DNA of 54,869 nucleotides from Clostridiales bacterium. Its GTDB lineage: Bacteria; Bacillota; Peptococcia; DRI-13; UBA5745. Both the position numbers and the translations under genes were made by a program. The notes below the pieces were generated by a model. It was not told the DNA's origin and made no database searches. It was given only the letters and a program-made list of their open reading frames with translations. Position 1 is the stretch's first letter; the number at the start of each line of letters is the position of its first letter. This document shows, in pieces, positions 47,950 to 54,869 of this stretch. The DNA lies in contig WRIW01000009.1 of the NCBI GenBank assembly GCA_009782505.1, forward strand, positions 1 to 54,869, in the 5' to 3' direction.

Positions 47950-48502
47950 TGCCGTTTCCCTTAAGAACGCAAGCCAGGGGGCGCCTGTACCACACAGGCG
48001 CCCGTATGCCGCGCTTGCGTTTTTTCTATTTCTGGCCGCTTCCCTCGTCCTGCTTTACCCGGCGCGGTGCCTGACGGCTTCGCTGGGCGGCAAGGTTTTG
48101 TTCGCCTGGCCCATCAAAGCCGGGGACTGCTTCGAGGTCACTTTCATCCATTCGTTGAATCGATCGCCTATCACCGACTTCATCGAGTGGACGGGCAGAG
48201 ACATGGTGGTGCGAAAGAGCAGGTTTAGTACTTTCGGCGCCGGCGTGCCGGTCCCGGCGGAGGGCGTCGGTACGGATTTGATATTTGCCGACGGGCATTA
48301 TGAGCTGATCGGCATCGATAAGCATATGCCCTTTTTCACCATTATGACCCAGGAAGCGCCCAACCATCAGGTAAGCCTTCACGGGCGTGAGGCTTCCCTC
48401 CTGGAGCTTGCGGGCTCCGGCCAGGCGGTGGACGTGGCGGTCAGGAGAATGCCGCTGCTCATCTGCCTTCTCGCCCCGGGGTATATACCTAGTACTCCGT
48501 AA
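47949..48502 (+). pseudogene. DUF1850 protein with a -1 frame break in a six-T tract
   Basis: DUF1850 proteins are small, single-span proteins that accompany TAXI-TRAP permeases. From about 48026 on, the reading FLFLAASLVLLYPARC and IKAGDCFEVTFIHSLNRSPITDFIEW (in two parts) to a stop at 48500 is a clear DUF1850 domain, but this frame has no ATG, GTG or TTG before a late TTG at 48098 and an in-frame TGA at 47942. The ATG at 47949 (overlapping the upstream TAA) and the ATG at 48006 are both in another frame that stops at 48072. Shifting by -1 in the T tract 48020-48025 (heptamer T TTT TTC) joins them into a normal protein beginning MPRLRFFLFL. It may be a real mutation, a sequencing error, phase variation or programmed frameshifting. 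Confidence 0.75.
47966..48025 (+). terminator. Intrinsic terminator/attenuator between binding protein and permease genes
   Basis: An outer stem AACGCAAGC/GCTTGCGTT (47966-47974 with 48013-48021) encloses a 10-bp stem GGGCGCCTGT/ACAGGCGCCC (47979-47988 with 47994-48003). Six T (48020-48025) follow directly. Partial termination here would give more binding protein than permease. The T run is also the frame-break site of the DUF1850 gene. Confidence 0.75.
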
Positions 48503-48540
48503 CACTTAAAAGTTGTCAATTCACATCACGGAGGACAAGA

Positions 48541-50748
48541 ATGTCGATATTTGATCAGTTGAAAAAATCGGATACGGAAGCCGCCCCCGGGCAAAGGCAG
48601 TCGGGAGACGTGCCGGCCCCTGCAGGCAGCGCGGCGGATCCCGCGGACGAGGTCATCTCAGAGGAGCGACTTGCCGCTCAAGACGCGGCGGCTATACTGG
48701 AGAAGTACGACAAGGAGTCCGCCTTTCGCAATAAGCTTCCGAAGCCCCTTGAGTTAGGTATCGGCTTTATGCTGATCGGCTTTTCCTTGTTTCAGCTTTA
48801 TTCCAGCATATTCACGATACAGGAGCGCCAGCTTCGCCCGGTCCATCTGATGTTTACCTTATCCCTGGTCTATCTGCTATATCCCGCGGCGAAAAAGCTC
48901 AGGCGGGACCGCATCCCCTGGTACGACTGGCTCCTTGCCGCCGCAGCCGTAGCCGTTACCCTATATATACCCGTCAATCTCCACTACCTGGTCAGAAACG
49001 TAGGCAACTACGGTACGGAGCAGATCATCGTCGGCGTCATCGGCATCCTTCTGCTCATGGAAGCCTGCCGGCGCATCGTCGGCACGCCGATCCTGATCAT
49101 TGTGTCCTGTTTCCTGACCTATACGCTCTTCGGGCAGTTCATCATGGGCACCTTCGGCCATCGCGGGTATACATTGCGCCAGATCATCACCCATATGTAC
49201 TTCACCTTGGAAGGCGTTTACGGCACCCCCCTGGGCGTATCGGCTACCTTTATCTTTCTGTTTATCCTCTTCGGCGCCTTTCTCGAGCAGACGGGCGTGG
49301 GTAAATTCTTCATCGACCTGGCTAACGCCATAGCCGGGAAGCGGCTGGGCGGGCCCGCCAAGGTGGCCGTCATCTCTTCGGCTTTCTTCGGCACGGTTTC
49401 CGGCTCCTCAGTGGCAAACACCGTGGGTACCGGCTCCTTCACCATCCCGGCGATGAAGAAGCTGGGATATAAGCCCGAGTTTGCCGGGGCGGTAGAAGCC
49501 GCGGCTTCCACCGGGGGGCAGATCATGCCGCCGGTCATGGGCGCCGCCGCTTTCCTGATGTCCGAGAGCACAGGTTTCCCGTACAGCCGTATCGTATTGT
49601 CCGCCGTCATCCCGGCGATCCTTTACTTCAGCGGTATCCTCATCAGCGTCCACCATGAGGCGCGCCGGGAAAGGCTCAAAGGCATGGAAGACGCCCAGGT
49701 GCCGAAAGCCGGGGAAATCATGAAGGAGCGGGGATATCTGCTTATCCCCCTCGTCTACATGATCTATATGCTTTCCTCCAGGGCTACCCCCGCCTACGCC
49801 GCTTTAGGCGCCATCCTGGCGTCCCTTATGTCGTACAGCATCAAGTGGTGGGCTCTCCTGCCTATCGGCGTCATGGTAGCCTGCAAAGAGATTTTTGTCC
49901 GGCTGCATTTTACCCGCTACGCCCTCATCGCCATCGGTATCTGGATGTGCGTCTGCCTTATCCGGCGGCGGCTTGGCTTCAAGCCCAAGGATATCATCGA
50001 CGGCTTGCGCAACGGCGCCCGGGGCGTACTCATGGTCGCCACCGCCTGCGCCATGGCTGGGATCATCGTCGGCTCCGTCACCCTCACCGGGCTCGGCCTG
50101 AAGTTCGCCACCGGCCTGGCATACCTGTCCGGCGGCAATATCTATCTGCTTATGTTTTTCACTATGCTCTCGTCGCTGGTCCTGGGCATGGGCGTACCTA
50201 CCACGGCAAACTATCTGATCACATCCACGATCTGCGCCCCGGCGATGATCTCCATCCTGGTGGGCATGTACGGTTTATCCGCCCCTACGGCGCCCCTCAT
50301 CATGGGCGCCCATTTATTCGTGTTCTACTTCGGTATCATCGCGGATATCACGCCGCCTGTGGCCCTGGCGGCCATGGCCGGCTCAGCCATCGCCAAGGGC
50401 GAGCCCTTTAAGACAGGCGTCACCGCTACGCGCATCGCCATCGGCGCCTTCATCGTACCCTATATCTTCCTCCTGAACCCGGCTATGCTGATGATGGAGA
50501 CCCACGTCCTGATCATCCTGCAGAGCCTGGGGACCGCCATGCTGGGTATGTATTCCCTGTCCGGCGCCCTGACGGGTTTCGTACAAGACGACTGCAAATG
50601 GTACGAACGCCTGCTTCTGGCGGCGAGCGGCTTGGGGATGATCTACCCCGAGACCATGACCGATTTGATCGGCCTGGCCGTGCTCGCCGTCCTATTCATC
50701 CTGCAGAGGCGGCGCTTCAAGGCGAGGGAAGCCGCCGTAGTGCTTTAA
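48541..50748 (+). CDS. TRAP transporter permease, fused 4TM/12TM (DctQM-type)
   Basis: The 735-residue protein joins the small and large TRAP membrane subunits, as usual for TAXI systems. A 65-residue charged cytoplasmic N-terminus leads into four helices (about 68-185), then the DctM-like core with FFGTVSGSSVANTVGTGSFTIP (about 280-300, two halves of the substrate/sodium site, the second with LGMGVPTTANYLITST) and PPVMGAAAFLM. It drives sodium-dependent uptake of the ligand brought by the binding lipoprotein. GGAGG lies shortly before the ATG. It is separated from the binding-protein gene by the terminator and the broken DUF1850 gene. Confidence 0.94.
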   Translation: MSIFDQLKKSDTEAAPGQRQSGDVPAPAGSAADPADEVISEERLAAQDAAAILEKYDKESAFRNKLPKPLELGIGFMLIGFSLFQLYSSIFTIQERQLRPVHLMFTLSLVYLLYPAAKKLRRDRIPWYDWLLAAAAVAVTLYIPVNLHYLVRNVGNYGTEQIIVGVIGILLLMEACRRIVGTPILIIVSCFLTYTLFGQFIMGTFGHRGYTLRQIITHMYFTLEGVYGTPLGVSATFIFLFILFGAFLEQTGVGKFFIDLANAIAGKRLGGPAKVAVISSAFFGTVSGSSVANTVGTGSFTIPAMKKLGYKPEFAGAVEAAASTGGQIMPPVMGAAAFLMSESTGFPYSRIVLSAVIPAILYFSGILISVHHEARRERLKGMEDAQVPKAGEIMKERGYLLIPLVYMIYMLSSRATPAYAALGAILASLMSYSIKWWALLPIGVMVACKEIFVRLHFTRYALIAIGIWMCVCLIRRRLGFKPKDIIDGLRNGARGVLMVATACAMAGIIVGSVTLTGLGLKFATGLAYLSGGNIYLLMFFTMLSSLVLGMGVPTTANYLITSTICAPAMISILVGMYGLSAPTAPLIMGAHLFVFYFGIIADITPPVALAAMAGSAIAKGEPFKTGVTATRIAIGAFIVPYIFLLNPAMLMMETHVLIILQSLGTAMLGMYSLSGALTGFVQDDCKWYERLLLAASGLGMIYPETMTDLIGLAVLAVLFILQRRRFKAREAAVVL

Positions 50749-50776
50749 AAAGCGAGGTTGTCTGGCAAACGAAGTG

Positions 50777-51517
50777 TTAGCGCCCGTAGACGCCCCGCAT
50801 CACTTCGCCCACCCGCCTGGAGCGGCAGTCCGGGCAGAAGCCGGCGTCGTCCAGGCCGGCGATGCCGGCGGCATGGCGGGCAGCCTCTTCCGTGGTATAC
50901 GGCTCGCCGCAGCGGGAGCACTTCGCCATCTTAAACGTCCTACCCCATATCTCCCGGGTCTCCCGGGTCTGCTCCACAGGGATCGCTTTCGTGGGGCAGA
51001 CTTCCGCGCAAGACCCGCAGCCGATACAACTTACAGGCGCTTCCTCATAAGGAGGCGCTACTTTTTTGATAACGCCCCTGTTGACCGTGGATATAGCGCC
51101 CGTCCCCAGTACGGCGCAGGCGCGGGCGCACAGCCCGCACATGACGCAGCGCTCGCCTGACATGGCTTCGAAGCGGCTGTCTTCAGGGACATGGTAGTAG
51201 GCGCAGAGCTGCCTGACCCGTTCGGCTTCGGGCGCGCGGAGGCGCAGCAGCGCGAGATTTTGCCGGCGTATCGCCGCGACCTCTTCTGTATCGGTGCGGA
51301 CTTCGAGCCCTTCCGAGACGGGGTATACGCAGGCTGTGACTATCCTCGATCTGCTGCCTTCCCCGATCTCCACCAGGCAAAGCCTGCAGCAGCCCTGCTC
51401 GGGCAAGCCGTCGTGGTGGCAGAGGGTAGGTATAGGGATGAGGTTGCGCCGGGCTACATTCAGCACGAATTCGCCCGCTTCAGCGGGATAAGACGTCCCG
51501 TTGATCCTGATTTCCAT
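50777..51517 (-). CDS. 2Fe-2S / 2x[4Fe-4S] electron-transfer subunit with C-terminal Cys4 site (HoxU/NuoG-N type)
   Basis: The 246-residue protein resembles the diaphorase subunit HoxU or the N-terminus of NuoG. It has a plant-type ferredoxin domain with Cys33, Cys44, Cys47 and Cys63, then two [4Fe-4S] sites (Cys124/127/130/134 and Cys164/167/170/174). The last 50 residues add CSRC (200/203) and CPDC (228/231), likely a zinc ribbon or rubredoxin-like site not usual in HoxU. Its ATG at 51517 overlaps the stop of the NuoF-like gene (TGATG). In this operon it would pass electrons between the aldehyde oxidoreductase and the flavin subunit. It is convergent with the TRAP gene. Confidence 0.85.
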   Translation of the reverse strand: MEIRINGTSYPAEAGEFVLNVARRNLIPIPTLCHHDGLPEQGCCRLCLVEIGEGSRSRIVTACVYPVSEGLEVRTDTEEVAAIRRQNLALLRLRAPEAERVRQLCAYYHVPEDSRFEAMSGERCVMCGLCARACAVLGTGAISTVNRGVIKKVAPPYEEAPVSCIGCGSCAEVCPTKAIPVEQTRETREIWGRTFKMAKCSRCGEPYTTEEAARHAAGIAGLDDAGFCPDCRSRRVGEVMRGVYGR

Positions 51518-53295
51518 CACGATACCACCGCCTTTTTCTGAACGTGCACAGCTCCGGATGGACAAGCGCCGCGGCAGGAGCCGCAGGCCGCGCACCCGGC
51601 CGCTTGGATAGCATGGGCTTTCCCAACCTCCCCTGATATACAGCCGGCGGGGCAAGCCTTTTGGCATAACCCGCAGCCCGTGCAGGCCGACGGGTCTATG
51701 ACATAGGCGCTCAGCCCGGGGCAGACCCCTGCCCGGCAAAAGCCTTCGTGGATATGCTCCTCATACTCTTCAGGAAAGTAGTCCAGCGTAGTCAGGACCG
51801 GGTTTGCGGCAGTCTTGCCCAGGCTGCATAGGGAGCCCCCGCGCATAGCCTCCGCTATACCGCGCATCAGCTCTACGTCGCCGGGTTTTCCCTGGCCTTC
51901 GCAGACGTCGGTGAGTATCTCCAGCAGGCGCCGGAGCCCCTCCCTGCACGGCGTGCATTTGCCGCAGCTTTCCCCGCTGAGGAAAGACACGTAGTAGCGG
52001 GCGACTTCCGCCATACATACACGGTCGTCCATGACGATCATGCCGCCGGAGCCCATCATCGCCCCATGGGATTCCAGGCTGTCAAAGTCAACAGGCAGGT
52101 CAAGCATGGATCCCGGGATGCACCCCCCGGAAGGCCCGCCGGTCTGCACCGCTTTAAACGTACGATTTCTTCCCACGCCACCGCCGATGTTGAATATCAA
52201 ATCCCGGAGCGTGGTCCCCATGGGGACTTCAACGAGCCCTGTGCGCCGCACATGCCCCACCAGCGCGAACACTTTCGTCCCTTTCGAGCCGTCAGTCCCC
52301 AGCGCGGCGAACTTCTCCGCGCCCTCCGCGATGATGACCGGGATGTTGGCCAGGGTCTCCACATTATTTAGCACCGTAGGCTGATCCCATAAACCGCGCT
52401 GCACGGAGCGTATATACTTCGCCCGGGGCTCCCCTACACGGCCTTCGACGGACGCCATCAAAGCCGTGGACTCGCCGCAGACGAAAGCGCCGCCGCCCCG
52501 GACGACCTCGATGTCGAAGCCCTTTCCACAGGCGGCCAGCCACCCGGCTTCCCGGGCTTGTTCGATGGCAAGGCGCACATGATGGAGGGCCAGGGCGTAT
52601 TCGTCCCGGATGTAGAAAAAACCTTTCGACGCGCCCACGGCAAGGGCCGCTATGCACAAACCTTCGATGACGCTGTGGGGGTCGCCCTCCAGGATCGAGC
52701 GATCCATGAATGCCCCGGGGTCGCCTTCGTCCCCGTTGCAAATCACATACTTCGGATGGTTCGCGTAAGACGCGCACTCCCGCCATTTCCGCCCGGTGGG
52801 GAAGCCTGCCCCTCCCCTGCCGCGCAGCCCGGAGCGTTCCACCTGGGCGATGATCTCTTCGGGCGTCATCTGCCTTGCCCGCTCCAGGGCGCGGTAGCCG
52901 CCGGCGGCGGCGTAGTCGCCTATGTCCGCCGGATCGATGGTTCCGATGTTACGGAGGGCTACTTTTATTTGAGGGCGATAGAAAGGGTGCTCAGACTGGC
53001 TTTTGATCCGCACGCCGTCGTCCCGGCGGTAGAGCAGGCGCTCGAGGGGCTGCCCTGATTTTGCCGAGCTTACGATTTCCGGGACGTCCGCAGGCGCGAC
53101 CTTATAATAACTCACATCGTCCGGCAGGATTTTTACGATGGGGCCGTTTTCGCAGAAACCGTTGCAGCCGGTAGATTTGATTTTTATCTCCAAGTCCGCG
53201 CCGGTTTCCTTTATGGACCGTTCCAAAGCCTCCAGGACGTCCTTGCTGCCCCCGGCGATACAACCTGTGCCGCAGCACAGAAGTAATGTCTTCAT
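51517..53295 (-). CDS. NuoF/HydB-type NAD(P)H-binding flavoprotein subunit
   Basis: The 592-residue protein has the same plan as the diaphorase subunit of bifurcating hydrogenases: an N-terminal thioredoxin-like 2Fe-2S domain (Cys8, Cys12, Cys44, Cys48), the FMN and NAD(H) domain (GLRGRGGAGFPTGRKW, about 154-169; CNGDEGDPGAFMDR; GGGAFVCGESTAL), the [4Fe-4S] site SCGKCTPCREG with a fourth Cys in SLCSLGKTA, and two C-terminal [4Fe-4S] clusters (CTGCGLCQKACP and CAACGSCRGACP). It should reduce NAD or oxidise NADH, with possible coupling to ferredoxin. Its start overlaps the NuoE-like stop by four bases. Confidence 0.93.
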   Translation of the reverse strand: MKTLLLCCGTGCIAGGSKDVLEALERSIKETGADLEIKIKSTGCNGFCENGPIVKILPDDVSYYKVAPADVPEIVSSAKSGQPLERLLYRRDDGVRIKSQSEHPFYRPQIKVALRNIGTIDPADIGDYAAAGGYRALERARQMTPEEIIAQVERSGLRGRGGAGFPTGRKWRECASYANHPKYVICNGDEGDPGAFMDRSILEGDPHSVIEGLCIAALAVGASKGFFYIRDEYALALHHVRLAIEQAREAGWLAACGKGFDIEVVRGGGAFVCGESTALMASVEGRVGEPRAKYIRSVQRGLWDQPTVLNNVETLANIPVIIAEGAEKFAALGTDGSKGTKVFALVGHVRRTGLVEVPMGTTLRDLIFNIGGGVGRNRTFKAVQTGGPSGGCIPGSMLDLPVDFDSLESHGAMMGSGGMIVMDDRVCMAEVARYYVSFLSGESCGKCTPCREGLRRLLEILTDVCEGQGKPGDVELMRGIAEAMRGGSLCSLGKTAANPVLTTLDYFPEEYEEHIHEGFCRAGVCPGLSAYVIDPSACTGCGLCQKACPAGCISGEVGKAHAIQAAGCAACGSCRGACPSGAVHVQKKAVVS

Positions 53296-53765
53296 CCGGC
53301 AGCCTCCTTCCTGTATGACGCGATGAGGGCCGAAAGGGATCCCGGCGTGACTTTGCCGTAGTATTTATCACCTATCATCATCGCCGGCGCGATGCTGCAC
53401 GACCCCAGGCAGTTCACCGTCTCCAAAGAGAATAAGCCGTCCGCCGTCGTCTCCCCGGCTCCGATGCCCAGCTCCCCCCTCAGGCTGCTCAGCAGGAGGG
53501 GCTCGCCTTTCAGGTGGCAGGCTGTGCCGTCGCATAAGCGGATGACGTACTTCCCCTTCGGCTTAAGGCTGAGGGCCTTGTAGAAGCTTGCCATGGCGTA
53601 GAGGGCCGACAGAGGGCGCCCAAGCCGCGCCGACGTCGCCTCCAGCCCTTCCCGGGGTACGTAACCCAACCGGCGCTGCATATCCTGCATCGCCGGCAGG
53701 GAGAAACGCTGCTCCGCCGGATAGCTTTCCAGTATTTCCTGTATGATTTCCTTCAAAAGCCTCAC
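53292..53765 (-). CDS. NuoE/HydC-type 2Fe-2S subunit
   Basis: A protein of about 157 residues with an N-terminal helical bundle (EILESYPAEQRFSLPAMQDMQ) and a thioredoxin-like 2Fe-2S domain whose cysteines are in LCDGTACHLKG and NCLGSCSIAP, the NuoE pattern. It partners the NuoF-like subunit at the NAD-reactive end of the complex. The start is uncertain: GTG 53765 (used here) follows GGAAGG, and TTG 53756 follows AAGGTGA. It is 26 bases downstream of the MoaD-like gene. Confidence 0.9.
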   Translation of the reverse strand: MRLLKEIIQEILESYPAEQRFSLPAMQDMQRRLGYVPREGLEATSARLGRPLSALYAMASFYKALSLKPKGKYVIRLCDGTACHLKGEPLLLSSLRGELGIGAGETTADGLFSLETVNCLGSCSIAPAMMIGDKYYGKVTPGSLSALIASYRKEAAG

Positions 53766-53791
53766 CTTGCCTTCCTTGACGCCGGCCCGCG

Positions 53792-54064
53792 TCAGCCTCC
53801 CGCTACCATGGGGAATATATGGATCGTATCGTTTTCCACAAGCGCCGCGTCCAGGCCGCCCAGATGCTCGATGTGCCGGCCGTTTACCATGAGGATCACA
53901 TCCCCCGGCTCTTCCGAGCCGGGGGCGTAGATTTTCTTGCGGAGGGTCTCCCCGTACTTCGCGCACAAAGACCGGAGCAGCGTCCGCATGTCCGGCTCAG
54001 CCGGCCACGGTTCCTGCTTGCAGCCCGTGATATCACGGATATAGGCGAAATATAGAATCTTCAT
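53792..54064 (-). CDS. MoaD/ThiS-family ubiquitin-like sulfur carrier
   Basis: A 90-residue beta-grasp protein ending in the required Gly-Gly (FPMVAGG), through which sulfur is carried as a thiocarboxylate to make the dithiolene of molybdopterin. The start is MKILYFAYIRDITG, and VILMVNGRHIEHLGG is the central motif. MoaD-like genes are often placed beside tungsten aldehyde oxidoreductases, whose cofactor is a bis-pterin. It lies 54 bases downstream of the aor gene. Confidence 0.92.
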   Translation of the reverse strand: MKILYFAYIRDITGCKQEPWPAEPDMRTLLRSLCAKYGETLRKKIYAPGSEEPGDVILMVNGRHIEHLGGLDAALVENDTIHIFPMVAGG

Positions 54065-54118
54065 GCGTACCTCTGTTCGCGGATGATCCAGGCATACAGA
54101 CGCGGCTGTTATACCTGT

Positions 54119-54869
54119 CTACCTGGCCGCGAGTTTCGAGTCAGCCAGCGCCAGTTCGCTCAGCTTCTCGCCGGTGGGCGCGCCTTCGGCATCCCAGCCC
54201 CGGACCTGATAGTATTCCGGCAGCATGACGCTTAGCTCGGCGACCTTGCCGGCGGCTACGCCTTCCGCCACCGCTTCATTCAGCAACCTCGGCGGCAGCG
54301 TGTCTTTCTCCACCCCGGCGGCGATGTTGAACATTTTCTCCAGATTCCAGATCCTCTCGCCTTTCTGCAGGAATTCATCGTCGGTGCAGGTATCGCCTAC
54401 ACAGGTGCGGAATTCTTCCGCCAGCTCGGGTAATCCGATGCCAAAGGTCGTGAAGAGGCAGGTTCCGCTGGAATCCACGCAGGCTGTGAGGTCCTGAAAC
54501 AATTTGAGGAAAGCGGGTTTGCCTTCGGTGACCAGCTGGTCGATCTTGACCGGTACCCCCAGCAGTTCGGGGCTGGTCATATAACCTCGTACATGGCAGC
54601 CGCCCCGGTTGGACGTGGCGTACTCCAGCCCCATGCCCTGGGCGCTGCGGCCGTCGTAAGCGGGCATCTCCTGCTTCTTCGCCGTCATGGAAAGCTCGGG
54701 GGCGCCGTACATCTCGGCGAGCCGGTAGGAGCCCAGCATAAGCTTCTTGCCGAAGCCTTCGGCTTTCGCCACGAGCTCGGTCATCTTCACGATGGCTTCG
54801 CCGCTGCCGAACTCAAGGGCCATGCCGATCTCATCCTGCTTGATCAATCCGCGCTGGAAAAGCTCCATG
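54119..54869 (-). CDS. aor: Aldehyde:ferredoxin oxidoreductase, C-terminal part (5' end outside window)
   Basis: The visible 250 residues are the C-terminal end of a protein of about 600. They include KKQEMPAYDGRSAQGMGLEYATSNRGGCH (two adjacent stretches), the typical AOR domain-2/3 segment, and DSSGTCLFTTFG with the Cys that binds the [4Fe-4S] cluster near the pterin. These tungsten (or molybdenum) bis-pterin enzymes oxidise aldehydes to acids, or run in reverse on acids with low-potential electrons. The 5' end, with the remaining cluster cysteines, is cut by the window edge. Genes for MoaD-like, NuoE-like, NuoF-like and Fe-S subunits follow on the same strand, suggesting one NAD-linked complex. 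Confidence 0.92.
   Translation of the reverse strand, partial: MELFQRGLIKQDEIGMALEFGSGEAIVKMTELVAKAEGFGKKLMLGSYRLAEMYGAPELSMTAKKQEMPAYDGRSAQGMGLEYATSNRGGCHVRGYMTSPELLGVPVKIDQLVTEGKPAFLKLFQDLTACVDSSGTCLFTTFGIGLPELAEEFRTCVGDTCTDDEFLQKGERIWNLEKMFNIAAGVEKDTLPPRLLNEAVAEGVAAGKVAELSVMLPEYYQVRGWDAEGAPTGEKLSELALADSKLAAR

Overview
The window reads as a chromosome segment of a GC-rich, Gram-positive-type anaerobe of the Bacillota, most like the Clostridia. This rests on the gene content: a Firmicutes division and cell-wall cluster led by mraZ, a SpoVD-type penicillin-binding protein with PASTA domains, DnaD-like and DnaI-like primosome genes, the rplU-prp-rpmA trio in which L27 carries the cleavable Firmicutes N-terminus, and a stand-alone pyruvate-kinase C-terminal domain. 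Anaerobic metabolism is suggested by two CoA-transferases, an aldehyde:ferredoxin oxidoreductase with flavin/Fe-S diaphorase subunits, a three-module cobalamin-dependent MetH and a TAXI-type TRAP transporter. The DNPR motif in MurE predicts meso-diaminopimelate peptidoglycan. The genus cannot be fixed from the sequence.

Layout. 1-1315 (minus): guaA with a truncated, apparently inactive amidotransferase domain, cut a few codons before its stop by the window edge. 1494-5279 (plus): a membrane-anchored SH3/glucosaminidase protein, then two paralogous CoA-transferases. 5451-20816 (minus): the division and wall cluster mraZ-rsmH-ftsL-spoVD-murE-mraY-murD-ftsW-murG-murC-murB-ftsQ-ftsZ plus a GNAT gene, with no murF or ftsA, an MraZ-type operator of four 10-bp-spaced boxes at its head and an internal promoter before ftsQ. 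21036-26254 (minus): DnaI-like and DnaD-like genes, a P-loop/Asp23 fusion, an autoregulated Fur/PerR-type regulator, a GNAT and a DUF1015 protein. 26383-26580 (plus): a small DUF1858 protein.

26656-35107 (minus): a ribosome and RNA cluster. In order of transcription it holds a short-chain dehydrogenase, a TIGR03960 radical SAM protein, its TIGR03936 partner and rng, then a new promoter and leader followed by rplU, prp, rpmA, obgE and an orphan response regulator with a degenerate receiver. 35362-39599: metH (plus) with a structured leader, convergent with a degenerate membrane kinase (minus). 39763-39847: tRNA-Leu(GAG). 39927-42995 (plus): a multi-pass membrane protein, a dolichol-phosphate-mannose-synthase-like glycosyltransferase and a DUF2304 protein, probably a surface-glycan cassette. 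43045-46219: an AGCS alanine/sodium symporter (minus) divergent from the PK_C protein and a D-2-hydroxyacid dehydrogenase (plus). 46328-50748: an Rrf2 regulator (minus) divergent from a TAXI-TRAP operon (binding protein, DUF1850, fused permease) with an internal terminator. 50777-54869 (minus): an aldehyde oxidoreductase operon (aor, moaD-like, NuoE-like, NuoF-like and a 2Fe-2S/4Fe-4S subunit).

The strongest leads for follow-up are the DUF1850 gene whose frame breaks in the six-T tract of a terminator, the probably NAD-linked aldehyde oxidoreductase complex, the amidotransferase-deficient GuaA, the P-loop/Asp23 fusion in a replication operon, three signalling or catalytic proteins with lost key residues (CoA-transferase Glu to Asp, receiver Asp to Gly, kinase catalytic loop), and several structured or symmetric non-coding elements (metH leader, obgE hairpin, MraZ and Fur operators). 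No CRISPR array, insertion sequence, prophage or rRNA gene was seen, and no gap exceeds about 255 bases.
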